This document shows, piece after piece, positions 26,034-36,076 of a stretch of DNA of 64,000 nucleotides. How positions within the stretch are numbered: position 1 is the first letter of the stretch; every line of letters starts with the position of its first letter. Source of the DNA: Streptomyces sp. NBC_00691 (GTDB taxonomy: Bacteria; Actinomycetota; Actinomycetes; Streptomycetales; Streptomycetaceae). The notes under the pieces were generated by a model, which saw nothing but the letters and a program-made list of their open reading frames with translations, was not told the origin of the DNA and searched no databases. Both the position numbers and the translations under genes were made by a program. The stretch is taken from contig NZ_CP109007.1 of the NCBI RefSeq assembly GCF_036226665.1, forward strand, positions 930,001 through 994,000. The letters run 5' to 3'.

Positions 26034-26524
26034 GGGTACGGGCGGGAGTGCTGGTCTCCGTCCTCGGGGCCGCCCTGGTGGGGTGCGGTGTGCAGCCGAC
26101 GGGGGTGATAGGCGCGGGCGAGCCGGCGACCGGGCTGACGCGCGGGATCCGGCTGTACTACGCGTCGGACAACGGGCTTCGGGGCGTGCCCGTGCTCGAC
26201 AGGGAGGTCGAGAACCTCGCCTCGGTGGTGAAGCTGCTCGCGAGCGGCCCACCGCCCGCCGAGCAGCGTGACGGCCTGACCAATCTCGTCGAGCTCGGCG
26301 GCTACACGGTGACGGGCCGGGGCGCGGAGGTCACGGTGCGCCTGGAGGAGCCGTACGCGGGGACGGGCCGGGACCAGGGTACGGGGCAGCTGGTGTGCAC
26401 GCTGGCCCGGGCCCAGTCCGTCCTGGACCCGAAGGTCGGGACGGACGACGTGGAGGTCACGCTGCGTCAGGCGGAAGGCCCGGCACTCGGGCCCTACCGG
26501 TGCGCCGAGTTCCTCGACGGCTAG
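26030..26524 (+). CDS. GerMN-like lipoprotein of the two-component operon
   Basis: 164 residues; the GTG overlaps the kinase stop (GTGA). Short signal peptide with lipobox LVGC-G. The mature part (IRLYYASDNGLRGVPVLDREVE, then a VVKLLASGPP helix and GLTNLVELGGYTVTGRGAEVTVRLEEPYAG) follows the GerMN-domain pattern seen in LpqB-type lipoproteins that accompany MtrAB-like two-component systems. It may modulate the kinase's sensor domain (inference by analogy with LpqB-MtrB). Confidence 0.75.
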   Translation: MRVRAGVLVSVLGAALVGCGVQPTGVIGAGEPATGLTRGIRLYYASDNGLRGVPVLDREVENLASVVKLLASGPPPAEQRDGLTNLVELGGYTVTGRGAEVTVRLEEPYAGTGRDQGTGQLVCTLARAQSVLDPKVGTDDVEVTLRQAEGPALGPYRCAEFLDG

Positions 26525-26657
26525 CACACGACGGGGCGGGCCCGGGGGCGGCGAAGGGCGCCCGGCGCTTCCGCGTCAATCCGGCGGGACGCGCGGAGTT
26601 CGCCGTGGAGCAGACCATTCCGCAGATGTCGGACATTACGTTGACCTCCGTCAGACG

Positions 26658-26675
26658 TGTCCGGAGTCTCGGACA
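26658..26675. terminator. TGTCCG-N6-CGGACA inverted repeat between convergent genes
   Basis: Perfect 6-bp arms, located between the convergent GerMN lipoprotein gene and the winged-helix gene, so a bidirectional terminator is the simplest reading. The rest of the 196-bp gap holds no supported gene. Confidence 0.35.
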
Positions 26676-26720
26676 GGGGCCCTTCGCGTGCCGGTGGACG
26701 CCTGTCCCCGTTGCCGGTCA

Positions 26721-27317
26721 CTAGGAGTCGAGACCCGGCGGAGGGCCGGCGGCGCTCGTCCCCGTGGAGGGCTCGGCGCCGGGAGCGGCACTCCCGGGGC
26801 GGTCCTCGGCGCCCGGGTCCACCTCCCCCGGGCGGGACAGCGGGGCGGCGTCGCCCAGCCCGGCGTCGGCCATGGGGGCGGCGTCACCGCTCCCGCGGCC
26901 GGGCGACGGGTCCGTGGCGCCCGCATCGGCGTCGACCACCGGAGCGGCGTCGGCCGCTCCGGCGTAGGACGCCCGGCGGACGTCGCTCAGCCGGGTGCCG
27001 CGCCCCTGGGCGCCGTCGCCGGGGGCCGCCTTGAGCAGGTCGAGAAGACCCGTGATCTCGTAGTCACCCTCCAGCGGGTGCCGGAAACGCTTGCCGGGGG
27101 CCAGACGGTAGCGGTTACGCCGGCCTTCGCGCGCGTGCGTGAGGTATCCGGCGTTCTCCAGGTCGGCGACGATCGCCTGCACCGTTCGCTCGGTGATCCC
27201 GCACGCGGAGGCGACATCGCGCAGCCGTACGTCGGGATCTCTGGCGATCACCACGAGCACCCGTGCGTGATTCGTCAGGAAGGTCCATGACTGACGATCG
27301 CCTGACCTGTCACTCAT
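26721..27317 (-). CDS. winged-helix regulator with low-complexity C-terminus
   Basis: 198 residues from the ATG at 27317. Residues ~10-95 form a MarR/ArsR-like winged helix (SWTFLTNHARVLVVIARDPDVRLRDVASACGITERTVQAIVADLENAGYLTHAREGRRNRYRLAPGKRFRHPLEG). The last ~85 residues are Ala/Gly/Pro/Asp-rich with no recognisable fold. Divergent from the anti-anti-sigma gene, whose AT-rich upstream region it may bind. Proteins of this type occur widely in Streptomyces without assigned function. Confidence 0.75.
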   Translation of the reverse strand: MSDRSGDRQSWTFLTNHARVLVVIARDPDVRLRDVASACGITERTVQAIVADLENAGYLTHAREGRRNRYRLAPGKRFRHPLEGDYEITGLLDLLKAAPGDGAQGRGTRLSDVRRASYAGAADAAPVVDADAGATDPSPGRGSGDAAPMADAGLGDAAPLSRPGEVDPGAEDRPGSAAPGAEPSTGTSAAGPPPGLDS

Positions 27318-27451
27318 GCGCCCATTATGTGGCGTTTTAATCGCGATCCGCAAGACCGGAAAACCATCTCATGTAATGATTGACGTGTTATGGGATGAAG
27401 AGGACGATAAGGACAGAAAGACCAGGCTTGGCTGGACCATGGGAGTTCACC

Positions 27452-27952
27452 ATGCACCCCGTTCCCGACCGCGCCACCGATCTCCGGGCATCCGCCGGTG
27501 ACACCGGCATCCGGCCCGCGACCGTGGACGCGCGGATGACCGTGAAGATCGCGCCGGACGGCACTGTCGTCGTCAGCGGCGAGGTCGACAGCGCCACCGC
27601 CCCTCACCTGTGCCGGAGCCTGCTCACCGCCCTCCATGCGCACCCGGAGGGGGTCACGCTCGACCTCGCGGCCGTGACCTTCTGCGACTGCGCCGGTCTG
27701 GGCGCTCTCCTCACCGCGCGCGCCGCATGGGTCGCACGCACCGAGGAGGGCGTACCGGGCCGGACGCCCGGCCTGCCCGATCGGGCCGCACCCGCCGCCC
27801 GGGCCACCGTCCCGCGCCGACGCCGCGACGGGCACCGCCGCCCCCGCACGCCCCTCTCGCTCGGCCCGGTGAGTCCCCGGATGGCCCGCCTGTTCCAGCT
27901 GACCGGCACCGGAGCGCTCTTCCCTCCGCCGACGACGGGACGGACTCAATGA
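27452..27952 (+). CDS. STAS-domain anti-anti-sigma-like protein lacking the phospho-serine motif
   Basis: 166 residues from the ATG at 27452 (GGGAG six bases upstream). STAS fold: MTVKIAPDGTVVVSGEVDSATAPHL, ALHAHPEGVTLDLAAVTFCDCAGLGALLTARA. In anti-sigma antagonists the loop reads D-S-S/T-G-L; here it is D79-C80-A81-G-L, so the kinase-targeted hydroxyl is absent. An Arg/Pro-rich insert (~110-140) separates the last helix. Its 3' end overlaps the convergent HATPase gene by 7 bp. A TTGACG-like -35 (27380-27385) lies upstream in an AT-rich region. Confidence 0.75.
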   Translation: MHPVPDRATDLRASAGDTGIRPATVDARMTVKIAPDGTVVVSGEVDSATAPHLCRSLLTALHAHPEGVTLDLAAVTFCDCAGLGALLTARAAWVARTEEGVPGRTPGLPDRAAPAARATVPRRRRDGHRRPRTPLSLGPVSPRMARLFQLTGTGALFPPPTTGRTQ

Positions 27953-28383
27953 AGCGGCAGCCGTACCTCGATGGTCTTGCCGCCCTCCGGCAGCAGGGAG
28001 AGCCTGATCTCCTGCGCGAGCAGCCTGACCAGGGGCCAACCGAAGCCCCCCTCCGCCGGACCGGAGACGCGGCCCGTGCCGCGGCCGTCCGCGAGACGGG
28101 GCAGCTCACCGCTCGCGTCCGCGACGGTGATCGTCACGGCGCCCGGGCCGAGTGCCACACCGAAGCCGGTGAGGCCTCCCCCGTGCCGCAGCGCGTTGGT
28201 CACCAGCTCGGACGTCACGAGCAGCGCGTCCCCGACGGCGGTGGGGGACGGCGGCCCGCCCGCTCCCGTCGCGGCCACCTCCAGCGCCTCCGCCACGCGG
28301 GCGCGGGCCTCGGCCGCGTCCTGCGGGACGAAGCGCCGGTCCCCGTCCGGCATCGGATGCGCCGTGCCATGTCCTGTGATCAC
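27946..28383 (-). CDS. anti-sigma-factor-type ATP-binding protein (RsbW/SpoIIAB-like)
   Basis: 145 residues from a GTG with GGGAG five bases upstream. GHKL fold: N box SELVTNALRHGG, G1-like VADASGELPRL, G2-like GGFGWPLVRLLAQ. Length and single-domain structure match the Streptomyces RsbW-like kinases that sequester sigma factors or phosphorylate STAS proteins. Divergent from the sigma factor gene and convergent with a STAS gene. Confidence 0.82.
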   Translation of the reverse strand: MITGHGTAHPMPDGDRRFVPQDAAEARARVAEALEVAATGAGGPPSPTAVGDALLVTSELVTNALRHGGGLTGFGVALGPGAVTITVADASGELPRLADGRGTGRVSGPAEGGFGWPLVRLLAQEIRLSLLPEGGKTIEVRLPLH

Positions 28384-28581
28384 TGTGCTCCCACCCGGTC
28401 TCGGTTTCGGCCCCCGCCGCCCTCTCCCCCTCCTCCCCGGGCTTTCAACGGGCCCCTGCCCCGACGGCTCGTACGCATTCCCCCTCGTTCTACGGATTTC
28501 TCACATTCCCCTGATTCACCGTGTTCACCCCGCTTTTTCCCCTCTGTCACCCACGGTGTACTGCTCGTGTGCGACAGCTGA

Positions 28582-28587
28582 GGGTAT
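28582..28587 (+). promoter_or_regulatory. GGGTAT: possible SigB-type -10 element
   Basis: A GGGTAT hexamer, the -10 consensus recognised by Streptomyces SigB-family factors, lies 32 bp before the sigma gene's ATG. No matching -35 (G-N-N-T) at the usual 14-16 bp spacing could be found with confidence, so autoregulation is only suggested. Confidence 0.3.
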
Positions 28588-28619
28588 GAGCCCCTAGGGA
28601 CCTCCGACGAGGAGCCTTC

Positions 28620-29513
28620 ATGTCGAACCACCGCAGCACCGTCCGCCGGCCCGTCCCGCCCGACCCCGGGCCGACCGCCGGACTACCGGAGATCGCGGAT
28701 CCTCTCTCGGTGAGCACCGCGGACGCCCGCGCGCTCTCGACGGTCCTCTTCGAGCGGCTGCGCTCACTGGACGAGGGCTCGGCGGACTACTCGTACGTGC
28801 GCAACACCCTCGTCGAGCTGAACCTCAGCCTGGTCAAGTACGCCGCGACCCGCTTCCGCCGCTCCCACGAGTCCTGGGAGGACATCGTCCAGGTCGGCGC
28901 CGTCGGCCTGATCAAGGCGATCAACCGGTTCGACCCGGAGCGGGGCAACGAGTTCATGTCCTTCGCCCTGCCGACCGTGCTCGGTGAGATACGGCGGCAT
29001 CTGCGGGACACCAGCTGGAGCGTCCACGTACCGCGCCGCCTGCAGGAACTCCGCCTCGACCTGGCCAAGGCGCACGACGCCCTCGAACAGGAGCTGGGCC
29101 GCCCGCCGACGGACGCGGAGCTGGAGGCCCATCTCCACATCACCGCAGCCGAGCTGCGCGAGGGGCGACTCGCGGCGAACGCGTTCACCAGCCGCTCGCT
29201 CGACGTCCCCGCCGACGACGAGGACGGCGGTCCGGGCATGCTCGCGCGCTGCCTGGGCAGCGACGACGAGTCCTTCGAGAAGATCGAGAACCTGGAGGCG
29301 CTGAAGCCTCTCGTCGCCGCCCTGTCCGAGCGCGACCAGATGATCCTCGCGCTGCGGTTCGGCGACGAGCTGACCCAGGCACAGATCGGCGCGCGCCTCG
29401 GCCTCTCCCAGATGCACGTGTCGCGACTCCTCGCCCGCATCGTCGAGGAGCTGCGTACGGCCCTGGCGACGGACGGGGCGCCGCAGCCGACGGCCGCGCC
29501 GGCACCGCGCTGA
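28620..29513 (+). CDS. SigB/SigF-family RNA polymerase sigma factor
   Basis: 297 residues. Region 2 (NLSLVKYAATRFRRSHESWEDIVQVGAVGLIKAINRFDPERGNEFMSFALPTVLGEIRRHLRDTSWSVHVPRRLQEL), region 3 (AHDALEQELGRPPTDAELEAHL) and region 4 (ALSERDQMILALRFGDELTQAQIGARLGLSQMHVSRLLARIVEELR) are complete and of the stress/sporulation SigB-F-G type. GACGAGGAGCC precedes the ATG. Surrounded by two HATPase and two STAS genes, so it is presumably controlled by partner switching. Confidence 0.95.
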   Translation: MSNHRSTVRRPVPPDPGPTAGLPEIADPLSVSTADARALSTVLFERLRSLDEGSADYSYVRNTLVELNLSLVKYAATRFRRSHESWEDIVQVGAVGLIKAINRFDPERGNEFMSFALPTVLGEIRRHLRDTSWSVHVPRRLQELRLDLAKAHDALEQELGRPPTDAELEAHLHITAAELREGRLAANAFTSRSLDVPADDEDGGPGMLARCLGSDDESFEKIENLEALKPLVAALSERDQMILALRFGDELTQAQIGARLGLSQMHVSRLLARIVEELRTALATDGAPQPTAAPAPR

Positions 29514-29572
29514 TCCGGGCCGTCGCCGAGCGGCGGCAGCAGGTCACGGACGGCCGTCGCGGGCCACCCGGC

Positions 29573-30208
29573 TCACGGGCCGCCGTCGGGGGACGCCCCG
29601 CCGCCCGGACGAGCGGGGTCCCCCGGACGCGCCGGCCATGGGGACCCGGCCCGGCCCGCCGCCGCCCGCGAGTGCTCAGGAGCGAGCGGCGGCGCGTGCT
29701 CCGGGACCGGGGCCGCCACCTCCATCCAGAAGGCCTTGCCGGTCTCCTGGGGCACGGCTCCCCACGCGCGCGTGAGCCGGTCGATCACGATCAGGCCGTT
29801 GCCTCCCGGCTGCCCGGGCGCTCCTCGTGGCCGGAGGGCCGGAATCCCCCCGCTGCCGTCGTTCACCTCGATCCGCAGATCACCGGCCGTGCCGGTCCTC
29901 GCGCCCGGCGGGGCGTCACTCTCCGCGTCATCGCCCGCCGGCTCGACGGGGACGAGCCGGATGACCAGCTCCGTCGGACCGCCGGCGTGCAGACAGGCGT
30001 TGGTCACGGCTTCCGAGACGACCAGCAGGACATCCTCGATCGCGAGGTCCCGTTCCACCTCGGTGAGCCCGGTGCCCTCCGGCGTACCTGGCCAGTCCCA
30101 GTCGGCGAGCGCGACCCGGCAGAAGTCGCGGCACCGCGCGACCACGGACTCCCCGCTCCGCAGGACGAGCCGTCTGATCTGACCCCTGAACCGGACCGGT
30201 TCACTCAT
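29573..30208 (-). CDS. second anti-sigma-type ATP-binding protein
   Basis: 211 residues from the ATG at 30208 (GGAGG ten bases upstream). GHKL-type: VVSEAVTNACLHAGGP (N box), RIEVNDGSGGIP (G1) and GGNGLIVIDRLTRAWG (G2). An Asp/Pro-rich insert (~95-110) and a Pro/Ala/Gly-rich C-terminal tail make it longer than RsbW. Follows the STAS gene by 33 bp on the same strand, so the pair is a likely operon: antagonist plus kinase. Confidence 0.8.
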   Translation of the reverse strand: MSEPVRFRGQIRRLVLRSGESVVARCRDFCRVALADWDWPGTPEGTGLTEVERDLAIEDVLLVVSEAVTNACLHAGGPTELVIRLVPVEPAGDDAESDAPPGARTGTAGDLRIEVNDGSGGIPALRPRGAPGQPGGNGLIVIDRLTRAWGAVPQETGKAFWMEVAAPVPEHAPPLAPEHSRAAAGRAGSPWPARPGDPARPGGGASPDGGP

Positions 30209-30241
30209 CCCTGCCTCCACCGGTCCGATGTCGTGCGACGT

Positions 30242-30634
30242 TCACAGGTGCTCCCCCTCGGCCAGTTCGGCGGGCAGCTCGTCGTGCACCGTGAAGACCG
30301 TGACGACGCCGGTGACGCCGAAGGCCCGGTCCACGGGCGGCCGCAGCGCGGCGAGCTCCAGCCGACTACCCGCCTCCCGCGCGTCCAGTCGTGCCGTGAG
30401 CAGCAGATTGAGACCGGTCGAGTCACAGAACGTGAGGCGTTCGCAGTCGACGACGACCCGTTCGGGGCGACGGTCCAGGGCATCGGCCAGCGCGGCGTGC
30501 AGGGGCTCCTGGGTGTCGCGGTCGAGCTCTCCCGTCACCGTGACGACGGCCGTGGCACCGCTCCACCGGACCCCGGCCGTCAGGCGTGGACCGACCGGCC
30601 CGGCATCACCCGTCCCTGTCGCATCCCTTGGCAT
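30242..30634 (-). CDS. STAS-domain anti-sigma-factor antagonist (phospho-acceptor intact)
   Basis: 130 residues from the ATG at 30634 (GGAGAG upstream). VVTVTGELDRDTQEPLHAALADALDRRPERVVVDCERLTFCDSTGLNLLLTARLDA is the classic STAS core with an intact D-S-T-G-L phosphorylation loop, unlike the STAS protein at 27452. Probably released or blocked by the HATPase protein encoded next. Confidence 0.85.
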   Translation of the reverse strand: MPRDATGTGDAGPVGPRLTAGVRWSGATAVVTVTGELDRDTQEPLHAALADALDRRPERVVVDCERLTFCDSTGLNLLLTARLDAREAGSRLELAALRPPVDRAFGVTGVVTVFTVHDELPAELAEGEHL

Positions 30635-30955
30635 CCGGCTCTCCGGTTCCCGTCGGCGCAGAATTGCGAGCTGCAGCCGACGATACGCCGAGGACTCCGG
30701 GCGAGGCGAACGGAAGACCTCCGGCCGCGTGGCGCGGTCGGCGCGGTCGGGGCTGCGGGTGCGGTCGGTGACGGCCTTCCGGGCCCGACCGCTCTCGATC
30801 GCTCCCGGCTGCTGTCTCCTCCCCCTTCTGCTCCCGACCGGCTTTCGTGTGATGCGACGAAGAGTCACGGCGGTACGGCTGCTACGCGGCCGGGCAGGGA
30901 ACACGTGGCGTACGGCCTCCACCCCGCGCGGCCCCCGAACCGGAAGGTGAGACGG
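30635..30955. other. intergenic region between divergent STAS and DUF6328 genes
   Basis: 321 bp with no supported gene and stop codons in the likely frames. It must hold the promoters of both neighbours, but no convincing -35/-10 pair or strong dyad was found by eye. Confidence 0.5.
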
Positions 30956-31450
30956 ATGGCTGACCTCGGCACCGGGCGGGGGCGCGACGAGACCGTGGAC
31001 GAGCGTGCCGACCGGCAGTGGCAGGACCTCATGCAGGAGATCCGGGTGGTCCAGACCGGTGTGCAGATCCTCCTCGGCTTCCTCCTGACGGTCGTCTTCA
31101 CCCCCCGGTACGAGAGCCTCGGGTCGACGGACAAGGGGATCTACATCGTGACGGTGGTCCTCGGCTCCCTCGCCACCGGCGCTCTGATCGGCCCGGTCTC
31201 CTTCCACCGTCTCGTGGCCGGCCGGCGGATCAAACCCCAGGCGGTCACGTGGGCGTCCCGGCTGACCTTCATCGGGATCCTGCTCCTGCTCGCCACCCTC
31301 ACGAGCGCCCTCGTCCTCATCCTCCGGGTGGCCACCGACAACGAGATCGTGCCGTGGCTCGTGGCCGGGGTCCTGGCCTGGTACCTGCTGTGCTGGTTCG
31401 CCCTGCCGCTGTGGGCCCGCAGCCGGCACACCGCGGAGCGGAAGGAGTGA
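30956..31450 (+). CDS. DUF6328-like four-helix membrane protein
   Basis: 164 residues; GGAAGGTGAG precedes the ATG. A charged N-terminus with RQWQDLMQEIRVVQTGVQILLGFLLTVVFTPRYE leads into four hydrophobic helices (the others around IYIVTVVLGSLATGALIG, LTFIGILLLLATLTSALVLILRVA and VPWLVAGVLAWYLLCWFALP). The 'LLxEIRVxQTGxQxLxGFLLTxxF' start is characteristic of this actinobacterial family of unknown function. Confidence 0.72.
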   Translation: MADLGTGRGRDETVDERADRQWQDLMQEIRVVQTGVQILLGFLLTVVFTPRYESLGSTDKGIYIVTVVLGSLATGALIGPVSFHRLVAGRRIKPQAVTWASRLTFIGILLLLATLTSALVLILRVATDNEIVPWLVAGVLAWYLLCWFALPLWARSRHTAERKE

Positions 31451-31563
31451 GCGGAGGGAGAGGAGTGCGGGAAGGGGCGGCGGGTATCCGCACGGGAGAC
31501 CGCTCGGCGCACCAGGGAGATCGGAGCACGTGCCGACGCGGAGCACACAGGAAGGAGCACGTC

Positions 31564-31893
31564 ATGCCTCGCGGATCCAGCCCGAAGCGGGAACGGCAGT
31601 ACGAGCACATCAAGGAGAGCGCGGAGGAGCGCGGCGAGAGCGAGAAGCGCGCCGAGGAGATCGCCGCACGCACCGTGAACAAGGAGCGGGCGCGGCACGG
31701 CGAGTCCAGGACGGCGAGCCGGCTGTCCCTGGAGGACATGTCGTCCGGCGAGCGCGGTGGCCGGCGCTCCCACAGCGGCGCCCAGGGGCGCACGTACGAC
31801 CAGCTCTACGAAGAGGCCAGGCGCCGGAAGCTCGACGGCCGTTCGAAGATGAACAAGGCGCAGCTGGAGCGGGCGCTCGGCGGCGACAGCTGA
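31564..31893 (+). CDS. small basic protein with Rho-N-like C-terminus
   Basis: 109 residues, highly charged. MPRGSSPKRERQYEHIKES and a long helix with alternating Glu/Arg start it; GRTYDQLYEEARRRKLDGRSKMNKAQLERALGG at the end resembles the SAP/Rho termination N-terminal helix-extended-helix domain, which binds nucleic acids. Streptomyces homologues are commonly labelled 'plasmid stabilization protein' without experimental support. A nucleic-acid-associated stress protein is the better guess, given the sigma cluster next to it. Confidence 0.7.
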   Translation: MPRGSSPKRERQYEHIKESAEERGESEKRAEEIAARTVNKERARHGESRTASRLSLEDMSSGERGGRRSHSGAQGRTYDQLYEEARRRKLDGRSKMNKAQLERALGGDS

Positions 31894-31988
31894 TCAGGCC
31901 GCCTCCGGGCCGCCGGCCTCCCCCGAGAGCGGTCTCCTCCGCGCCGCCGCCCCTCCGAAGCCTCGGTCTCCCCTGAGTCGCAGGCCGG

Positions 31989-33407
31989 TCAGACGTCCTG
32001 GATGCGCCGGAACGGGCGGTTGGCCTCCAGCGTGTACGCCACGTCGAGCAGCGTCCTTTCGCTGCCGGGGCGGCCGGAGAACATGACGCCGATGGGCACC
32101 CCGTCCTCGGTCGCGCTCGTGGCGGGAACCGAGATCGAGGGTGTCCCGACGACGTTGTTGACCGGTGTGAAGGCGACGTACGCGAGGATCCGCTCGACCA
32201 GCGTCGCGTACGGCACGGTCGGGCTGAGGTGACCGATCCGCGGCGTGGTGTGCGCCAGTACGGGCGTGAGGACGAGGTCGAGCCCGCGGAACGCCGCCGC
32301 GTACGCCTCCCGCGTCCGCTTCAGCCTCCGCAGCACGGCCGGTGTGCGCCGCCAGCTCTTCAGGTACTCCTCGCGCAGCCCCCGGCTGAGGCCGTCCATC
32401 CGGTGCCGGTCGAAGTCCGGACCGAGCGTCCGGCCCGTGACGCCGAGGAGGAAGGACAGCATGCCCCAGTACGTGAGGAAGTCGTCGGTGAAGCGGGGGT
32501 CGAGGCGCAGTTCGACCGGCTCCACGGTGTGGCCGAGCCGTTGGAGCGTCGTGACGGTGTCCATGACGGCGGTCCGGGTCGCGGTGTCGGCGTGGACGCC
32601 GTTCGGCGAGTCGACTAGGAACCCGATGCGCAGGCGTCGTTCGGAGGGTCCCTCGACCAGACCGAGGGGCGGCAGTTTCGGATTGCGCCAATGGGTCTCG
32701 GCGGCGGCGAGGAACGCGGCGGTGTCCCGTACCGAACGGCTCACGATGCCGTCGGAGACGATGTCCAGGGGCAGTTGACGGCTCTGGGCGTTGGTCACGA
32801 CCCGGCCGCGGGTCGGCTTGAGTCCGACGAGCCCGCAGCAGGCGGCGGGGATGCGGATCGAGCCGCCGCCGTCGTTGGCATGGGCGATCGGCACCGCTCC
32901 GGCGGCGACGAGCGCCGCGCTGCCGCCCGACGAACCACCCGCCGAACAGCCGGTGTTCCACGGGTTGCGGACCGGTTCGGCGGTCTCGTACTCCGTGGCG
33001 GGGCTGAATCCGAACTCGGGCAGCCGGGTCTTGCCGAGGACCGTGACGCCGCTGCTCAGGAGCTGCCGGGTGAAGGGCGCGTGGCGCCGGGCGACACGCG
33101 GGGTGAACGCGGCGCTGCCGTGGCCGGTGGGCAGTCCGAGGTAGTCGGTGTTGTCCTTGACGAAGGTCGGCACGCCGGCGAAGGCACCGTGGCCCGGCCC
33201 GGTGGCGTACGCGGGGGCGTCGATGCGGACCTGGATCGCGTGGAGCCGGTCCTCGACGTCCCGTACGCGCTCGGCCGCGTCCCGGGCGACCTCGGCGGCG
33301 CCGACCTCGCCCCGCCGGATCGCAGCGGCGAGCCCGACGGCGTCGTGCTCCCCGAGTGCGTCGTCCCGGAAGGCGTGCACCGTGGCCTGTTCCTCGAAAG
33401 TCGTCAC
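31989..33407 (-). CDS. amidase-signature family hydrolase
   Basis: 472 residues from a GTG at 33407 (TGAGGTAGC upstream). Catalytic Ser-cisSer-Lys residues are visible: Lys in [19 protein letters not shown], and the Gly/Ser-rich [18 protein letters not shown] with the cis-Ser and nucleophile Ser; [26 protein letters not shown] follows. C-terminal [13 protein letters not shown] is typical of amidase-signature enzymes. Substrate undetermined. It is not GatA, since gatC/gatB are absent. Divergent from rox. Confidence 0.92.
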   Translation of the reverse strand: MTTFEEQATVHAFRDDALGEHDAVGLAAAIRRGEVGAAEVARDAAERVRDVEDRLHAIQVRIDAPAYATGPGHGAFAGVPTFVKDNTDYLGLPTGHGSAAFTPRVARRHAPFTRQLLSSGVTVLGKTRLPEFGFSPATEYETAEPVRNPWNTGCSAGGSSGGSAALVAAGAVPIAHANDGGGSIRIPAACCGLVGLKPTRGRVVTNAQSRQLPLDIVSDGIVSRSVRDTAAFLAAAETHWRNPKLPPLGLVEGPSERRLRIGFLVDSPNGVHADTATRTAVMDTVTTLQRLGHTVEPVELRLDPRFTDDFLTYWGMLSFLLGVTGRTLGPDFDRHRMDGLSRGLREEYLKSWRRTPAVLRRLKRTREAYAAAFRGLDLVLTPVLAHTTPRIGHLSPTVPYATLVERILAYVAFTPVNNVVGTPSISVPATSATEDGVPIGVMFSGRPGSERTLLDVAYTLEANRPFRRIQDV

Positions 33408-35192
<1,785 letters not shown>

Positions 35193-35291
35193 GGCGGCCG
35201 CCCGCCCCGGGCCGCCCCCCGCGGGCGACTCGGCGCCCCCGCGGCCCGACGCGCGCGAACCCGGCCGGCGCGACCGGTGCAGAATGGTGGC

Positions 35292-35987
35292 ATGACCATG
35301 GAGATCAGCCCCGTACAGGTGCTGCGCGCCGGCCGCACGCCGGAGTCGGCCGTGCCGCCCGTCGCCGACGGAACCGTGGCGCTCTGGTTGCTGCCCATGG
35401 CGGATGACCCCGGCGCGCCCGCCCTCCTGGACGCCGAGGAACTCCGCCGGTGGAAGGCCCTGGTACGGGCCGACCACCGGGCCCGCTACCTCGCGGCGCA
35501 CGGCGGGCTTCGGCGGCTGCTCGGGCACTGCCTGGGGACACGTGCGGAAGACGTGGTGTTCGTGCGGGAGGACTGCCCGGTCTGCGGAGGTCCGCACGGC
35601 CGGCCCGCGGTACGGGACGCCGGGTTCCACTTCTCGCTCTCCCACAGCGGGGACCTGGCGCTCGTCGCCATCGCCTCGACGCCCGTGGGCGTGGACGTCG
35701 AGGCGCATCCCGAGGCCGAGGTGTCGGCCCTCGTCGCGGACAGCCTGCACCCCCGGGAGCGCGAGGAGTTCGCGGCACTGCCCGCGGAGGCGCGGCCCGC
35801 CGCGTTCGCGCGGTGCTGGGCGCGCAAGGAGGCGTACCTCAAGGGCACGGGAGAAGGGCTGGCCGGGGGCCTCGACCGTACGTACACGGGGCTGGGCGCC
35901 GAGCCGGCCGCCGTACCGGGCTGGTCGCTCGCCGACGTACGGGTCGCGCCGTCGTACGCGGCGGCGGTGGCGGTCGCACGGCGGTAG
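35292..35987 (+). CDS. Sfp-type 4'-phosphopantetheinyl transferase
   Basis: 231 residues from the ATG at 35292. Motifs: DHRARYLAAHGGLRRLLGHCLG (P1-like), FHFSLSHSGDLALVAIASTPVGVDVEAHPEAEV (Mg2+-binding G-V-D-V-E), and FARCWARKEAYLKGTGEGL (W-x-x-K-E-A-x-x-K). Transfers phosphopantetheine from CoA to carrier proteins of PKS/NRPS or siderophore pathways. No such cluster lies in the window, so it must serve targets elsewhere. Confidence 0.93.
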   Translation: MTMEISPVQVLRAGRTPESAVPPVADGTVALWLLPMADDPGAPALLDAEELRRWKALVRADHRARYLAAHGGLRRLLGHCLGTRAEDVVFVREDCPVCGGPHGRPAVRDAGFHFSLSHSGDLALVAIASTPVGVDVEAHPEAEVSALVADSLHPREREEFAALPAEARPAAFARCWARKEAYLKGTGEGLAGGLDRTYTGLGAEPAAVPGWSLADVRVAPSYAAAVAVARR

Positions 35988-36023
35988 GGCGACCACGCCG
36001 GCGGGCTCGGCGTGGCGCCGGGC

Positions 36024-36054
36024 TTGACCTTGACACGATGACAAGGTCTTGACT
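36024..36054 (+). promoter_or_regulatory. MerR-type promoter with 19-bp spacer and 23-bp dyad
   Basis: TTGACC (36024-36029) and TTGACT (36049-36054) are separated by 19 bp, and the spacer is filled by the dyad GACCTTG-N9-CAAGGTC (36026-36048). The over-long spacer carrying a dyad is the hallmark of promoters activated by MerR-family twisting. It drives the HEAT and MerR-HEAT genes; the latter is the obvious regulator. Confidence 0.7.
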
Positions 36055-36076
36055 GCCGGGCAAGGAGGTGGTCCCC

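Noticed and set aside
26525..26720. A small peptide gene in the GerMN/winged-helix gap
   Set aside because: Only antisense-like frames without a ribosome site; the gap is better explained as a terminator region between convergent genes.
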